This document shows, in pieces, positions 41,369 through 52,329 of a stretch of DNA of 64,000 bases (positions within the stretch are counted from its first letter, which is position 1; the number at the start of each line of letters is the position of its first letter). The DNA is from Linderina pennispora (Eukaryota; Kickxellomycota; Kickxellomycetes; Kickxellales; Kickxellaceae): positions 1 through 64,000 of the forward strand of contig NW_024468249.1 of assembly GCF_002104995.1 (NCBI RefSeq), in the 5' to 3' direction. The notes beneath the pieces were generated by a model. The model ran no database searches and was not told the origin of the DNA. It was given only the letters and a program-made list of their open reading frames with translations. Made by a program: the position numbers and the translations under genes.

Positions 41369-43679
41369 AGCGCAAGGAACGCAGGAGGGAGGGGGACTGA
41401 TGCAGCTAGAAGCAAATAGTAGACAAAACAGGGGCGCTAGGGGACGGGCTGTAAAAGAGAAGGGGGAGGGATGGTGTAGAAAAGAGGAATAGAATGGCTG
41501 TGGAGGATGGATGTAAGGACCACAGCTCCCAGGTTTGGGGATGTGGTGTTTATAATGTTAGTGAATAAGTGATATGGACGGAAGGAAGAAGGAAGATGGT
41601 AATAGACAAAAAGGGCCCGAATGTAGTAGTGCTCGCAGGGGAGGGGGTGTTATAAATTATAGATTGACTTAGGGAAGCGAGGGATTTAGGAATGGACTCG
41701 AGTACTTTTTTGGTGGTCGATCATGGAAAAGCAAACGAGATAAACGCAGAAACTGGAGACTGTGCTAAAACCGGGTGTTGTACGAAATAGATGTTCCGAA
41801 GGACACGAATGTCTGTCTTTATGCCCCTGGTATAATGTGTGGACTGTGGCTCAGCCTGGCGTGGTTTGCTATAAACAGACAAAGTCCCTTACAGCTGGCG
41901 ATTTGGTATTTCCGATGGAGTTAAAAAGAGTAGGAGGCAAGGAGCGAGGGGGATGGGGACTTGGGAGAGCGAAGAGGGAAGGAGAAGAAAACTAGCTGGA
42001 AAATTGATGGGCAATGCAGGCGTGTTTAAAAAGGGCCAACTCGGAAAAAAACGCACATCGATAGCGGCGGCCGTACAAAAGGACAGAAAATACATGGTGA
42101 GAAGGCCGGACGGAGGTTTCGGCTCTTGGAATCCTTTACGTGACAGAGGGGGCGGGTGCATGCGGGTGGATGCGACCCACCCCCCAAAAAGCAATTTCTA
42201 AAAATTGCTTGCGTCGCTTCGCTTTGGCCCTTGCGTATTTTCATAGAATGCCGGAGCGCTATTTGGCTAAACGCTCCTAGCACAGAATGCGGTTTTTTAG
42301 GGACGCTATTTTTTTGCTATTCCATCTGGACAGCCTCGCCTTCTTTTTGGCTGTGGCACAAACTGTCCAAGCGCTGGGCGATTCTAGCCCGACAATGGAT
42401 ACGCCGGGGCTGCTCGGCAATGAAATCGACGCTTTGGCGATAATGACCTAAAAAGCGCGCTTCTTTGCCGTGCCTCATCCGCCCCAATGGTTTTATTTGT
42501 TGATGGTTTTGTTGTCGACGTTTCATGTCGAAAGGCAGAATTGTTTTCTTGCCTCGCTCTCTGTTGCCACGATCACTTTAAAAAAAGCTTGCTTGCCTAG
42601 GACCTGTGGCCAACCAACGGTGGTCTTGTAGGCACCGGCAGCCTAAACAATCACATGTGCTATTTTCGCACTTGTCCTTGGGCTTGACAAGAGTGCGTCT
42701 GGGCCATTATATACGCCATCCTTGTGTTTATATTTTCTTGTCCTTCCCTTCCGCCACGGAAAATGAATGCCGTTTTCGACGCAAGCTGAGCGCTCCGAAC
42801 TATGCCAGAAATTGCTCCACGCAAAGGAGGATTTTTCGCAGGCAATATGTGCTTGCATGCCTGCACTTCGTCGAGTTTCCCTTTGTCTCGTAATAATTGT
42901 GCTTGTGATGATGCAGACTGCCGGCGAAATTTACTTCATCAGCCTTGCGCGTCTTTTTGCGGATTGACAACCAAAACAATAAAACTGAGCTGTTCCATGA
43001 ACCCTGAAAGTGCAAAGCTTGTGCGGTTTGTTCATCGAATCCCGCACTGCACTGCGCTGCGCTGCACTGCGATACTCGGCTCTGCGCCCTCCACCCCAAA
43101 AGCAGCAGGACGAACCCGCACCACAATAAGCACATGCGTTATCGTGCACCGGGCAAACCCCATCCATTCTACATGATTATCAGAGCCCATACACGCAGGT
43201 GCGTGATGTGTGCTCCCGGCGAACAAGGCACATGGCATGCATAGCTGTATGTGAAGCAATCACAGAACGGCAAGAAAAGTGGGGAATTCCAAGCAATAAT
43301 TGGCCGTGTAATCGGCCGGGATAGCAGGGCAAGTCGCTGCAGCTCGGACATTCTGTACACGGGCTGCATTGCCCACGACGAAGAAAACAAAGGGAACTGG
43401 CCGACCTCGTGTTCGCCAAACACTAGCAGCTGCTACTCCGAAAAATACTCCATGCTTGCATGCTGGGCAGGTTTGTTGACAGGCGCCTGCAAAGGCAGCG
43501 CTCGCGGCTCCTTTCCTTGTTGCGCCGATCGGGGTGGAGCCATAAAAGCAAATCAGCGCTGAGCAAGAACCAATCTTGCTTTACGTCCCCGCCCAAACTT
43601 GGCGGTCACCGCCAGCCTGTGTGCCATTGTTTAGTGTAATTCGCTTTTTTTTCTCACCACTCCATTTTCGTTACGTGCT
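41369..43679. other. 2.3-kb intergenic region with divergent promoters
   Basis: Lies between the start codons of the Ig-like-domain gene (minus) and RTT109 (plus). No frame with homology. It contains a hairpin (42189-42210), homopurine stretches around 41900-42000, and CTGCG/CTGCA-type repeats near 43045-43072. Its length is unusual next to the compact spacing elsewhere. Confidence 0.45.
42189..42210. repeat. Perfect 9-bp hairpin
   Basis: AAGCAATTT and AAATTGCTT flank a four-base loop (CTAA). No T-run suggests a Pol III terminator; a regulatory or chance palindrome. Confidence 0.6.
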
Positions 43680-44829
43680 ATGCCGATCCACAATGTCGTC
43701 GCCGAATGCGTCGCGGACGCCCTGCGTGCATTGCCAAAAGCGTCCTTCCAAATCCGCGTAATCCAGACTGCGGATCATCCGGTCTCATCGCTGACGCCGC
43801 AGAAACATCACACGTCGCATTTCTACTCGACCACCGCCTTCGGGCGCCGCATACTGGTAATCGTCAGCCAGAACGGCACAATGGTCGCGGCGCTGGAGGC
43901 CCACGAGTTCACCACAGTGGTGGCGGAGGTCACGCCGCCCAGCACGTCGGTCAGTGTCGATGCATGCATCGAAAAGCTCGACACATCCGGGGCGCAGTCC
44001 GAGCGCATGCCGCTAGCGCGCGCGCTGGTGGCTGGATACACGGCCTCACTCCGGCGCTACATGGGGGTGGGCATGCGGCCGCACATAACATTGTCGCTGT
44101 TTGCCCGAGCGCAGCCCGAGTATTTGTTTGCCCGATCGCAGCACAACACGGCCAAACGGATTCTCGGCGACCTCGACCTAATAAAGTGGTGGATGCGGAC
44201 GCTGCAGTTTGCCATCACATGCACGCCCAGCCACACAGCCGTGGCTCATTGCATTGTGCCTGGCCTGGACGCAAGCGAAGCGCCGTGGTTCCGCCAGTTT
44301 GCCAATCAGCAGCCGGCATGGCGCTGGGGTTCTCGGCACCCGCTCGAGGCACGTGCACACGACTGCGTAGCGCAGTTCCCCGACGACCCAATGACGCGCC
44401 TGCTGGCCCAGGACCACTCCGATACATGGACTGTCCAGATGCTGCTGGACATGCTGGCCGTCGGCGAGGAGTGCGGGGCAGGCCGGCCGCGCAGCCTACT
44501 TCTCAGTGCAACTCGAGGACCTGCCAAATGGCGGCAGCCCGGATGCTGACCAGGGGACGCTCTCGTTCGACTGACTTCGATCGCACCCTCGCTGCGCTGT
44601 TTGACCAGCGAGATGGACTTCTCGAACACGGAGGCTGCACATGCGTCGACCAAAAAGTTCTTTGATTTTGTTGGACGAAAACAACCTCGATGTTGCAGGC
44701 GCCGTCGTGGTCGAGTCCCAGGGAACAACACATGTGGGCCCGGCTCCTCCAGCTCCTGCAGCACACGCGGCCCCGCCTGTAAACGACCTCACCATGGTCA
44801 TCCGCAAGAAGCGCAAGGTGGCCCAATAG
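43680..44829 (+). CDS. RTT109: Histone acetyltransferase Rtt109 (H3K56)
   Basis: Rtt109 is the fungal p300-like acetyltransferase that, with Asf1/Vps75, acetylates H3K56 and H3K9 on new histones. The Met at 43680 precedes FQIRVIQTADHPVSSL. The core has RRILVIVSQNGTMVAALEA, RILGDLDLIKWWMRTL, and FPDDPMTRLLAQ, where the Asp pair matches the catalytic-site DD of yeast Rtt109. WTVQMLLDMLAVGEECGAGR corresponds to the conserved WT..FW.LLA.RQECS.GR block. After about 44490 the frame shifts several times (YFSVQLEDLPNGG; EMDFSNTEAAHASTKKFF; LLDENNLDVAG) and the protein ends VIRKKRKVAQ, a basic nuclear signal. About 383 aa after correction. It works upstream of CAF-1, encoded at 14.5 kb. Confidence 0.88.
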
Positions 44830-45128
44830 GCCAAATGTTTGTTCGGCCATTTTGCTCCCATTGTCCTCTCCAGAGATAACGCACTGCCTGCAGGTTTGTT
44901 TTATCTGCGGTGAACTGCAGGCCAAATACATATATTGCGGATATGCATGTGCGTCATACACACATCTGCCATTTAGTACCCACCACCACACTATTTTGCT
45001 GTGTTTACGTGGCCAAATTTTCGACCGCTCACGCCAGCCAGCCTGCTCAAAATGTAGTCTTCCAGCTTTGTTAAACCTGATAACAAACGTACGGGGGAAA
45101 TGAAAAGAGATAGATAAAGCGGTTTGGC
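44830..45128. other. Intergenic between convergent RTT109 and ATP7
   Basis: 299 bp shared 3' ends. No gene or repeat noted. Confidence 0.45.
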
Positions 45129-45736
45129 TTAGAGAAGCGACAGGTTCGGGAACCTCTCGTCGTAGCCCTCGACAGTGAACTGGCCCTTCTTGACCATCTC
45201 CTCCGTGCGCTGGACAACCTCGGGCTTGGCCTTGACGACATCGTCGACCTACACACATGCAAGCATTTAGTACACACGCCTCTCCAGCATCCTTGGTCAT
45301 CTGACTCTCCTCGCATCTGCAACTTACCGTGAGCTGGGTGATCGGGCGGGCGGTCTCGATGTTCTTGACAGGTCTCGCTCAGGTCCACCAGGTTGGCCTC
45401 GGTCTCCTTGACGTACAGCTCCGCCGACGCAACAGCCTTGGCCTCGAACGCCGCAATGGTCTTGAGCTGCTCAGCAAGGTCGACCTTGGCCACCTTCTGC
45501 GCGTTGGCAAGCTTCTCCAGCTTGTCGACGATCTCCTTGTTCTTCAGCACGCTGCGGTAGTGCGCAAAGTCCACGGGGCGGTCAGCCTCCTTCAGCACCG
45601 TGAGCTGGCGCTCGGCCTCCTCGTACGCCTTGCGGAACGATCCAAGAGACTTGGTGATCTCGGTGTGCTTCGACAGAACAGAGCTGACCACGGGCCAGTT
45701 GATCGAGGTAAGGAACTTGCGACCGGCAACAGACAT
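45129..45736 (-). CDS. ATP7: Mitochondrial ATP synthase subunit d
   Basis: Subunit d is part of the peripheral stalk of F1Fo-ATP synthase. The N-terminus AGRKFLTSINWPVVSSVLSK, then LGSFRKAYEEAERQL and VDFAHYRSVLKN, are characteristic of the family. An intron (45327-45249, GTAAGT donor, TGTAG acceptor) follows ARPITQLT, and exon 2 gives VDDVVKAKPEVVQRTEEMVK, ending PNLSLL. One surplus T at about 45372 (after LSET) breaks exon 1. Removing it gives 175 aa, essentially the length of yeast Atp7 (174). Confidence 0.93.
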
Positions 45737-46309
45737 TTTCTTTCTGATTCTACAGCTTGGAGGTACAGTTTAGAAGCGGGGGTGTGCCATTCGCTGATTG
45801 CAGAAATCTCCTTATCTTTCCCTATGCGCTGTCCATCCACGCTTTGCGGTGAGAGGAGACCAGCGCTTGCGTTGAATCCGAACGGCCAAAACTTACCTAG
45901 AATAAAGAGGGAAAGGGGTGTAGCCAACTAGAAATGAAGTAGGAAACTACAAAATCAACGAATTGAAGAAAAAGAAAGAGTGGAAAAATCGAGGCCTCGA
46001 ATTGAGCTCCCACCACTCTTTGCAAATTCGACAGCTTGGCTCCTCCAGCGCTCTCTGCGCCGCGCCTGAAGCCGCTACAGCATTTTGGCAAATAAGCCGT
46101 CACAGCCTGCCGACTTTTCACCTTATCAGCCTCGAAAATCCCGCAATAAAATCCGCTGTGATCCAGGGCCGGTAATCGCAATTAGCAGCCGAGTGGTATA
46201 GTATTGCCTTGCCTGCACATATCCTACATGGCCTCGCTGCTCCTCGCCTCGCCCCACTTTGCTTCATGGTGACTTGTATATAGCTGCTTTTCTGCATTCT
46301 TTATCAATA
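45737..46309. promoter_or_regulatory. Divergent promoter region of ATP7 and GH16 copy 2
   Basis: 573 bp. TATATA at 46277-46282 lies 28-33 bp before the GH16 ATG, so the leader of that mRNA must be very short or start points lie upstream. No TATA is evident for ATP7. Confidence 0.5.
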
Positions 46310-47433
46310 ATGCGCTTGCTGACAGCCCTTTGCTCGTACGGACTGCTTGTTGCCACAGCCAGGGCAGCGGGCCTTGGCCAGTGCCTGAACGACATCTTTT
46401 TCGGCATGGATGGCGACCACAAGCGGCGTCTTGGCCCCACAGCGGTATGGCCTCTCCAAATTCTCCAACCTGCGTTTCCAGGAGCTTTTACCACGTGCGG
46501 AAGACGATGACGACGCACTGGAAATTGTCATTTCTGCGGGCAGCGGCATGATTAATTTGTCGAGTCTGCTTGCTGGTGGCACTGGTAGCAATAGCGGGGG
46601 TGGCAGCAGTGCCTCACCTCCACATTCAACCACCACCTAGTGCCAATGCTGTTACATCGGGAAAGCCATCGCAGACAACCACTTCGTCGACGTCAAGACA
46701 ATCATCAAAGACATCTTCATCGGAAGCACCCGAATCGAACTGGCGCCGCACAGCAGCCAAATGCCAGCGAAATTGGAATAAACTGGTCTGCTTCTGCCTC
46801 GACGCAGCCTAACACCCGGTACACATGCACCAGCCAGTTCATTGACTTTTCCAAGGACGACTCGCTGAAGTACTTTGACCAGGAATGGTGCCCACAGAAT
46901 GCCTACCAGACAGGCGACACGGTTACATGGCGCTTAACCGAGGAGTGTGGAACAACGATGGTGTACCCATGGGACTTCCATTACGGTAGAATAGAGGGGC
47001 AGATCCGGATTGGCGCTGGTAGCGGTGTCGTCACAACTATGCTTTTGATGGGTCCAGCGCCTGCAGATGAAATCGATTTCGAGTGGGTGGGCAAGGATGT
47101 CAACAGTGTGCAGACTACATTTTATGTGCAGTCACAGCGTGTGAGACAGATGTCGAATGCCAACATAATAGTTGGCAGCATCGAAGTGATTTGAGCAAAT
47201 CGTTCCATAACTATACCATTGAGTTGACTGAGAATAGCGTCAAGTGGTATGTTGACGGCAAACTCGCTGACAGTTGGGATAAAACCAACCGGCCATTTCC
47301 AACCGAGGCCAGCCGCATGCGCATGGGCATTTGGGATGGCACACAGACGAGTGGATGGGCTGGCCCGATTGATTGGAGTAATGGGCCGTTCACAGCCGAA
47401 ATCAGGTCGTTTAATTTTATTCCTTATTGCTAA
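46310..47433 (+). CDS. GH16 Crh-type chitin-glucan transglycosidase, copy 2
   Basis: Paralogue of the enzyme at 24 kb. The signal peptide is MRLLTALCSYGLLVATARA. An N-terminal extension rich in Ser/Thr/Gly (SGGGSSASPPHSTTT, then KPSQTTTSSTSRQSSKTSS), probably O-mannosylated, is absent from copy 1. The catalytic part has YTCTSQFIDFSKDDSLKYFD, GTTMVYPWDFHYGRIEGQIR and DEIDFEWVGKD with E-x-D-x-E intact. It ends FNFIPYC, as copy 1 ends FTPYC. Frame changes lie near 46445, 46640, 46730 and 47165; each is bridged by family-like sequence, so they look like base errors rather than decay. About 373 aa after correction. Confidence 0.85.
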
Positions 47434-48133
47434 TATACAGTGCTACTGTTGAGCTTGCTCCATATATGCAGTGATGAAAGGAATGGCATCTGTATCTCCC
47501 ACATCGATTCGCGGATGCTTACCAATGAGTGCTGTCCCACTCTGATGCCTCACACACTGGTGCTAATATATAGCTAGACCATTTGGGAGAGCTCCGTTCT
47601 GCTCGTTTGGTAGCTATAAAACGCCAGATATTCCATATCATCCACCAAGATTACACTCCATCACTAAATGGTACATCGCTCTACACCAATGCTACCACAG
47701 ATTGTATACTGGTAGATTCAGCATTTTATTTATATACTTGTCGCATTTGTTCACCCGCCTCACCAACATCTCTGGCTGGGGTGGGTAAACAGCTCTTAAT
47801 GGAAAGTTGCTGTTGCAATGGGTGTCCGACGAATTCTCAGCATTGGTCAAGCTGGGAAATAAAATTAGTCAGAGACGAAGTTGTTGGTGTTGGAATGAAT
47901 ACGGCATCGTTTGTCTGGTTGGCGTTTATGTTGTTGGATATACAGCGTATTCTCGCTGAAGTTGGCGTGGTCAGATACGCAATCAAATCCACTATCGAAG
48001 CAAGCTCACAAACGGGAAGCCCCAGCTCCAGCTGCCATATCTGCCATATCCGTACTGGCGCTTGGTCAGGAATGGCGCAGCTGAAGCCGCAATTGACGCC
48101 GTCGCAACCGGTAGGACAAAAGGAATGGTTGAC
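47434..48133. other. Intergenic, possible 3' continuation of the secreted-protein gene
   Basis: No family recognised. On the minus strand a frame upstream of 48133 reads ESTIPFVLPVATASIAAS and RQYGYGRYGSWSWGFPF, which echoes the aromatic/Gly-rich composition of the adjoining secreted protein and may be its continuation after one base error. Confidence 0.35.
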
Positions 48134-48343
48134 TCAAGCCACATCATTGCTCACAGCTGGAAATACTACGACAGAGGTCACTCCCGGGAAACCAAAGCTG
48201 GTTGCATATCCAGGATACCAATACCAGGCACCATAGAACTGGCGACAGGTAAGCTCAGGCCGAGGAGCGGCTGTAGTGCTGGCAGATGGCGCAAGTGCGG
48301 CCAGAGCAACAAGAATGGCGACAGAGATAGAGGTGGTAGTCAT
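48134..48343 (-). CDS. Small secreted aromatic-rich protein, function unknown
   Basis: Begins MTTTSISVAILVALAALAPS, a strong signal peptide with likely cleavage after SAST or TAAP. The mature part is rich in Tyr, Trp, Phe, Gly and Pro (QFYGAWYWYPGYATSFGFPG). The frame stops after 69 residues. Shifting by one base about 48137 continues into ESTIPFVLPVATASIAAS and RQYGYGRYGSWSWGFPF, a second copy of a similar aromatic motif, ending near 48000. Convergent with the GH16 gene. It may be a wall or secreted small protein; I recognise no family. Confidence 0.5.
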   Translation of the reverse strand: MTTTSISVAILVALAALAPSASTTAAPRPELTCRQFYGAWYWYPGYATSFGFPGVTSVVVFPAVSNDVA

Positions 48344-49263
48344 TTTGAAATTGTCTTGGAATATATTGGTTAAATAGTTGCTGACGCTATTTGGTTGGGT
48401 TGCCGAGTATGTGTTTGTTGCCAGTATTTGACACTTCTCTTATAGTCTAACTGAATGCTCATGCATAAAGGTGATGCTTAAATCATTTTGCGATACATCT
48501 TTAGATATAAACTCTTGGCAGTATTTCTAGAATAGTTGCTAATCTCTGGGTATACAGCCTTCTAATCTACATCACAATTGAGGTCCAAGACGCACCCTGT
48601 TCCTATGCAGTAGTGGAGAGCCTATATAATACCTTGTCGTGCAGGTAGTAGCTATGCCACATCCATTCGTTATGCATTCAGTTCCCTGTGCTATCCAGTT
48701 GCGAATGCATGTTTGGAACTATCTAGTGACTATAATAGGCACAAATTTTTTCTTCAGGTACCAAGCAGAAATATATTCGACTTTAGTGTGCAGCAAATCC
48801 CAGTGGTAGCTTTGACTGTTAACTTTTGGCACTCGAAAACTCTAAACCCGGAACATCGTGAATGCACAATTTCGCAGCTCATGCACAGAATTGCCGAGAG
48901 TGAACTCAGCATGTCGGCTTTTGGTACACTATACTGCAACGGCATGCAGCACATCAATTGCGAGCCCCACCTTGTCATCAGAGGAACCAAGTGCAATCCC
49001 TTGCACCCCCTTACCCTGCGCGCTGCCATATACCAAGGCGGAACTACAGGCTAGTGCTGCGTACTTGTGACTTGCATAGGAACCACCCCGACCCGCACGT
49101 TCTGCTTGCTTCAATGGAGGAATGTCCCATGACCTAGCCCGCATACCAAGCACAGGTATTCCAGCAAATGGCACTCGTCTGTTGCTCGAAATATGCGAAC
49201 TGTGCTTCTGCTTTTGCAAACCCCGCACTTTTATCTGAATATTACTACTTTGACGACCTTTAT
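48344..49263. other. Intergenic between the secreted-protein gene and the F-box-like gene
   Basis: 920 bp. A plus-strand frame at 48713-49054 and an opposing minus-strand frame are both open but show no motif. Likely the two divergent promoters. Confidence 0.4.
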
Positions 49264-50878
49264 ATGGCCCTCACAGTTACCAGCATTAACGGTATTATCG
49301 GCGCAGATACATTGTCAAGAATTCTGCAGATCTTGTGCGATGGGCTCTTAGACCGAGGGTCAGCTATTGGAAGGCTTTCGGAACGCGTTGGTTTTTGGTG
49401 CAGTGTGTCGGCGGTGGAGGTTGTGTCTAAACCCGCTGCTGTCCCGAGTGGCATTTGTTGCTGCTGAGACACAAAAGTGCTATACACATATGGGTGGTAC
49501 TGCGCACCCAAGCCATGTTCAGGTTTCTGGTCTAGGAAAACATAGTTGGTCGTCCAATATCCCTTACATACTGCACAACACCATGGCCGAGTGCACAGTA
49601 GAGCTCAGAATTATCGGCGACAGCTGCTCACCAGTATCAAGTGTGCTTGGGATTCTGGAGCAGACTGGATTTAGCAGAGGCAGGTGGGAAAATTTGCATG
49701 CGCTGACGTTCATGGGGTCGTTCTACGACAGCCCAGACATGCAGATCAGATCTGAGGAACCGATCTGTGAATACATAACCAAAGTCGCAAGCGGTATCAC
49801 CGAGATTGATTTTGGAGACAGTACTGGGAACGACCTGTTCGTTGGCCTGCGTGAGCTGGTTCAGCAGTCCTACGCACCGAAACTGCACTCTCTTTCGCTG
49901 CATAGCTGGTCCCCTATCCAGAGCATCACTGCTTTCTCCAAAAGCCTATCTAAAATTGATGTCGATTCGCTCATATTAAACTATGCACCCCGACAGCCCC
50001 TGTTTCCATCAAGCCAGCTAACATATCTAAAGATCCGAAACTTTAACCGGGATCCTGTCTGGGATTACTTTGATGCCGATGCCCAGGGTGCCATACACTT
50101 CACGAATCTGAGGAAACTCGATATCCAATATGAGGACGGCACACCCAAGAAGCAGCTCGTTTCTGTGGATGGTTTAAATATTCAGTTTCCTAGCCTCATG
50201 GTCCTGCGCGTGGAGAACTCGGCAAAGGTGTATTCTGACTTTTACCAGTTGTTCCAAAACTCCCCTATTAGGATTTTGCAGTGCATCGACGGGCCCGTGC
50301 AGCTAGGCTCCATCGATCCTCAGGTAATCCGGTCGGCCGACAGAATCAGCATGGTTGTCACCAAGAATGGCGCTGGCATCGCTAGTGATGCCTTCCAGCG
50401 GGTTGTGTCGGTGAGGTCGCCAATCTCTGTAGCACGACTAAGTATTAATGCGTCGCTAGCGAACTTCACAAGGGTCATGGAGTGGCCGAATCTTCGGTAT
50501 CTGTTCTTGACACTCGACCGGATCCGGCTTGTTGAGTTCCAAGCGTTGCTGGCCAGACTTCCACGGCTGTGGCACCTTGGCCTATGGTGCGAGTCGCGGC
50601 GGCCGTTTGCCTACAGGTCCACATTCTTGAATGCGTCGATAACAGCGCGGTCGAAGATGTTCAGCAGCAGCATCCAGGAGCTCACGCTCGGTGTTACGTA
50701 TCGATGGATTATGAAGGACTATATGCTGCTGGAGCGGTTTGCGCAAAGGTTGCCCTCGTTGCTGAAGCTAAGGGTCAGCAAAGAGAACCTTCCCATGTTT
50801 GCCAACTTTATTGGCCATCCAGGGACCAGGGTCGTGGTTGAGTGTTTGGAGCATTATGATGAGTGCATAGAGTGCTAA
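49264..50878 (+). CDS. F-box/leucine-rich-repeat-like protein
   Basis: The N-terminus (ADTLSRILQILCDGLL ... NALVFGAVCRRWRLCLNPLL) fits the F-box pattern L...IL..IL...(x)n..VCRRWR. Such proteins bring substrates to SCF ubiquitin ligases through Skp1. The remaining 480 residues are irregular leucine-rich repeats: LHSLSLHSWSPIQ, LTYLKIRNF, LRKLDIQYEDG, LMVLRVENSA, LRYLFLTLDRIRL, LWHLGLWCESR. One surplus base near 49350 joins the F-box frame to the LRR frame; from 49367 the frame is open to the stop. Such RNI-like families are often expanded in Kickxellomycotina (recollection, not tested). The ATG at 49264 is the last before the F-box part. Confidence 0.65.
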
Positions 50879-51746
50879 TAAATGCTCGTTCAGCCATGCC
50901 AAATAGGTGTATATGAATGCATGTGCAGATGCTAACATGGCGGTTGCTCATAAGGGGCTGCAGGCTGTTGTGCAAGTGGTGGGTTGCTGGCAAAAGTAGG
51001 CGTGGTTCTTGAAGATTCCTGGTATCAAGAGTGTCGAGGATTCCAATCAAAGGATTGGTGGTGCCACTGACAAGTCCCACGAAAATGGCCACTCAGCATT
51101 GCCTGCAAAAAGCTACTGGCAATAGTTCTTTGCTGCCAATGGCGAATTTGGAAAATGTGTCCATTATGTTGGCGTTCGGTCCAGTGTCCAAATAGGACCC
51201 CCTGCCAAAGACACCAAAACGGATGTGATGAGACAATTCCACAAGTAAAACATCAATACATATAATGGTTAATGAAAATAAAGTGATGAATGAAATGGAG
51301 GCTTAGCTCCGAAAGGAAGAGGAAAAAGGACAAGGAATGTTTGGGTTTCCGAATCATCATTGAGATTGCAGCGCTACAAAGGACGTCTTGAATAAAGTTG
51401 GCGCTGCTGGTATCCTGTGGATACAGCTGGCTTTGAGCAGAACCCAGTGGTTGCTAGGGGATATGCGGCGAACATTAAAGGACGGGTTGCCAGATTGCAC
51501 ATCTATTTTGTGGAAGGCTGCTGTATGCGTCGGGCCTTGAAAATACAGGTGCGTGGTTAGGAGATGCGAAACGAAAAGGCTGAATTTTTATTGTTTGAAG
51601 GCTGGGGGTTTATGAACAAGAAGAAAAGAATACTAGATGGGTGCAGTGCTTTATACAAGGGGTGCAAGTGTTTTAGTTGGTGGGGAGAAAGTGGTGCAGG
51701 GGACTGAGCCAGAGCTGGCCATGGCTCTGAAAGCAGATGGCGAGCC
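50879..51746. other. Intergenic between convergent F-box-like and HSF-domain genes
   Basis: 868 bp containing both 3' ends. Open frames are short and unsupported. If the HSF-domain gene has a further exon (a GTGAGG follows its last codons), it would lie here. Confidence 0.4.
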
Positions 51747-52329
51747 TCACCAGATCAGCTCGTCCGACATTGGCGAGGATTTTTTGTGGTGCGAGCGCTG
51801 GCGGTGGGCACGGCGTCTTTGGATCGAATTGCACTTTTCGCGGTCATGGCGGATGAAGCTTGCATGGGCAAATACAGTCCACGAGGTGCGGTAGGGGTCG
51901 TACCGGGACTTGCGGGCATCGCTGAGGCGCTTGAAACCGTAGTCCTATCGTGACAAATGAGAAGCAGAAATTGGGCAATTAATATAGGACTGTTTTAGGA
52001 TACCAGGAAACTGTGGCGGGGAGGTGTAGAATGGTGCTTACGTTGAAGTTTTTGCTCAGGGACGCCGAGTCCTGCGCCTTGAACCCTAGGGCCTGCAGCT
52101 CGCGCATCAGTCGCTCTGGGTCGTTGTAGCGGATTTTCGTGCCATCAGGGTTCCACTCTATCCACGAGTGGCCTTCCTCGAGAATCCTAACAAGGGGAGT
52201 TGCTTTAGAGGATGGAAAATACACAGGCTATGTGATGGTGCAGCGTGCCCATCCAGGCACTTACCGGTAGAGCGCCTGAGGGAACGTAGCAAAGGGCTGG
52301 TTCAGGGTGATGAGCTTGTAGATATCCAT
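51747..52329 (-). CDS. Small protein consisting of an HSF-type DNA-binding domain
   Basis: Three exons (52329-52265, 52186-52042, 51944-51747) with GTAAGT-like donors and TAG acceptors give 135 residues in one frame. MDIYKLITLNQPFATFPQAL, then GHSWIEWNPDGTKIRYNDPE and YGFKRLSDARKSRYDPY follow the HSF winged-helix pattern (W.pdG..f.i.dp..F....lp..Fk..n..sF.RqLN.YGF.k). The recognition helix reads SLSKNFNDYGF where HSFs have SFVRQLNMYGF. The invariant Arg is Lys, and several core residues differ. The protein ends after WTVFAHASFIRHDREKCNSI and a basic tail (QRRRAHRQRSHHKKSS). There is no coiled-coil trimerisation region. It may be a divergent regulator or a decoy. A donor-like GTGAGG at the stop leaves room for one more exon. 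Confidence 0.7.
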
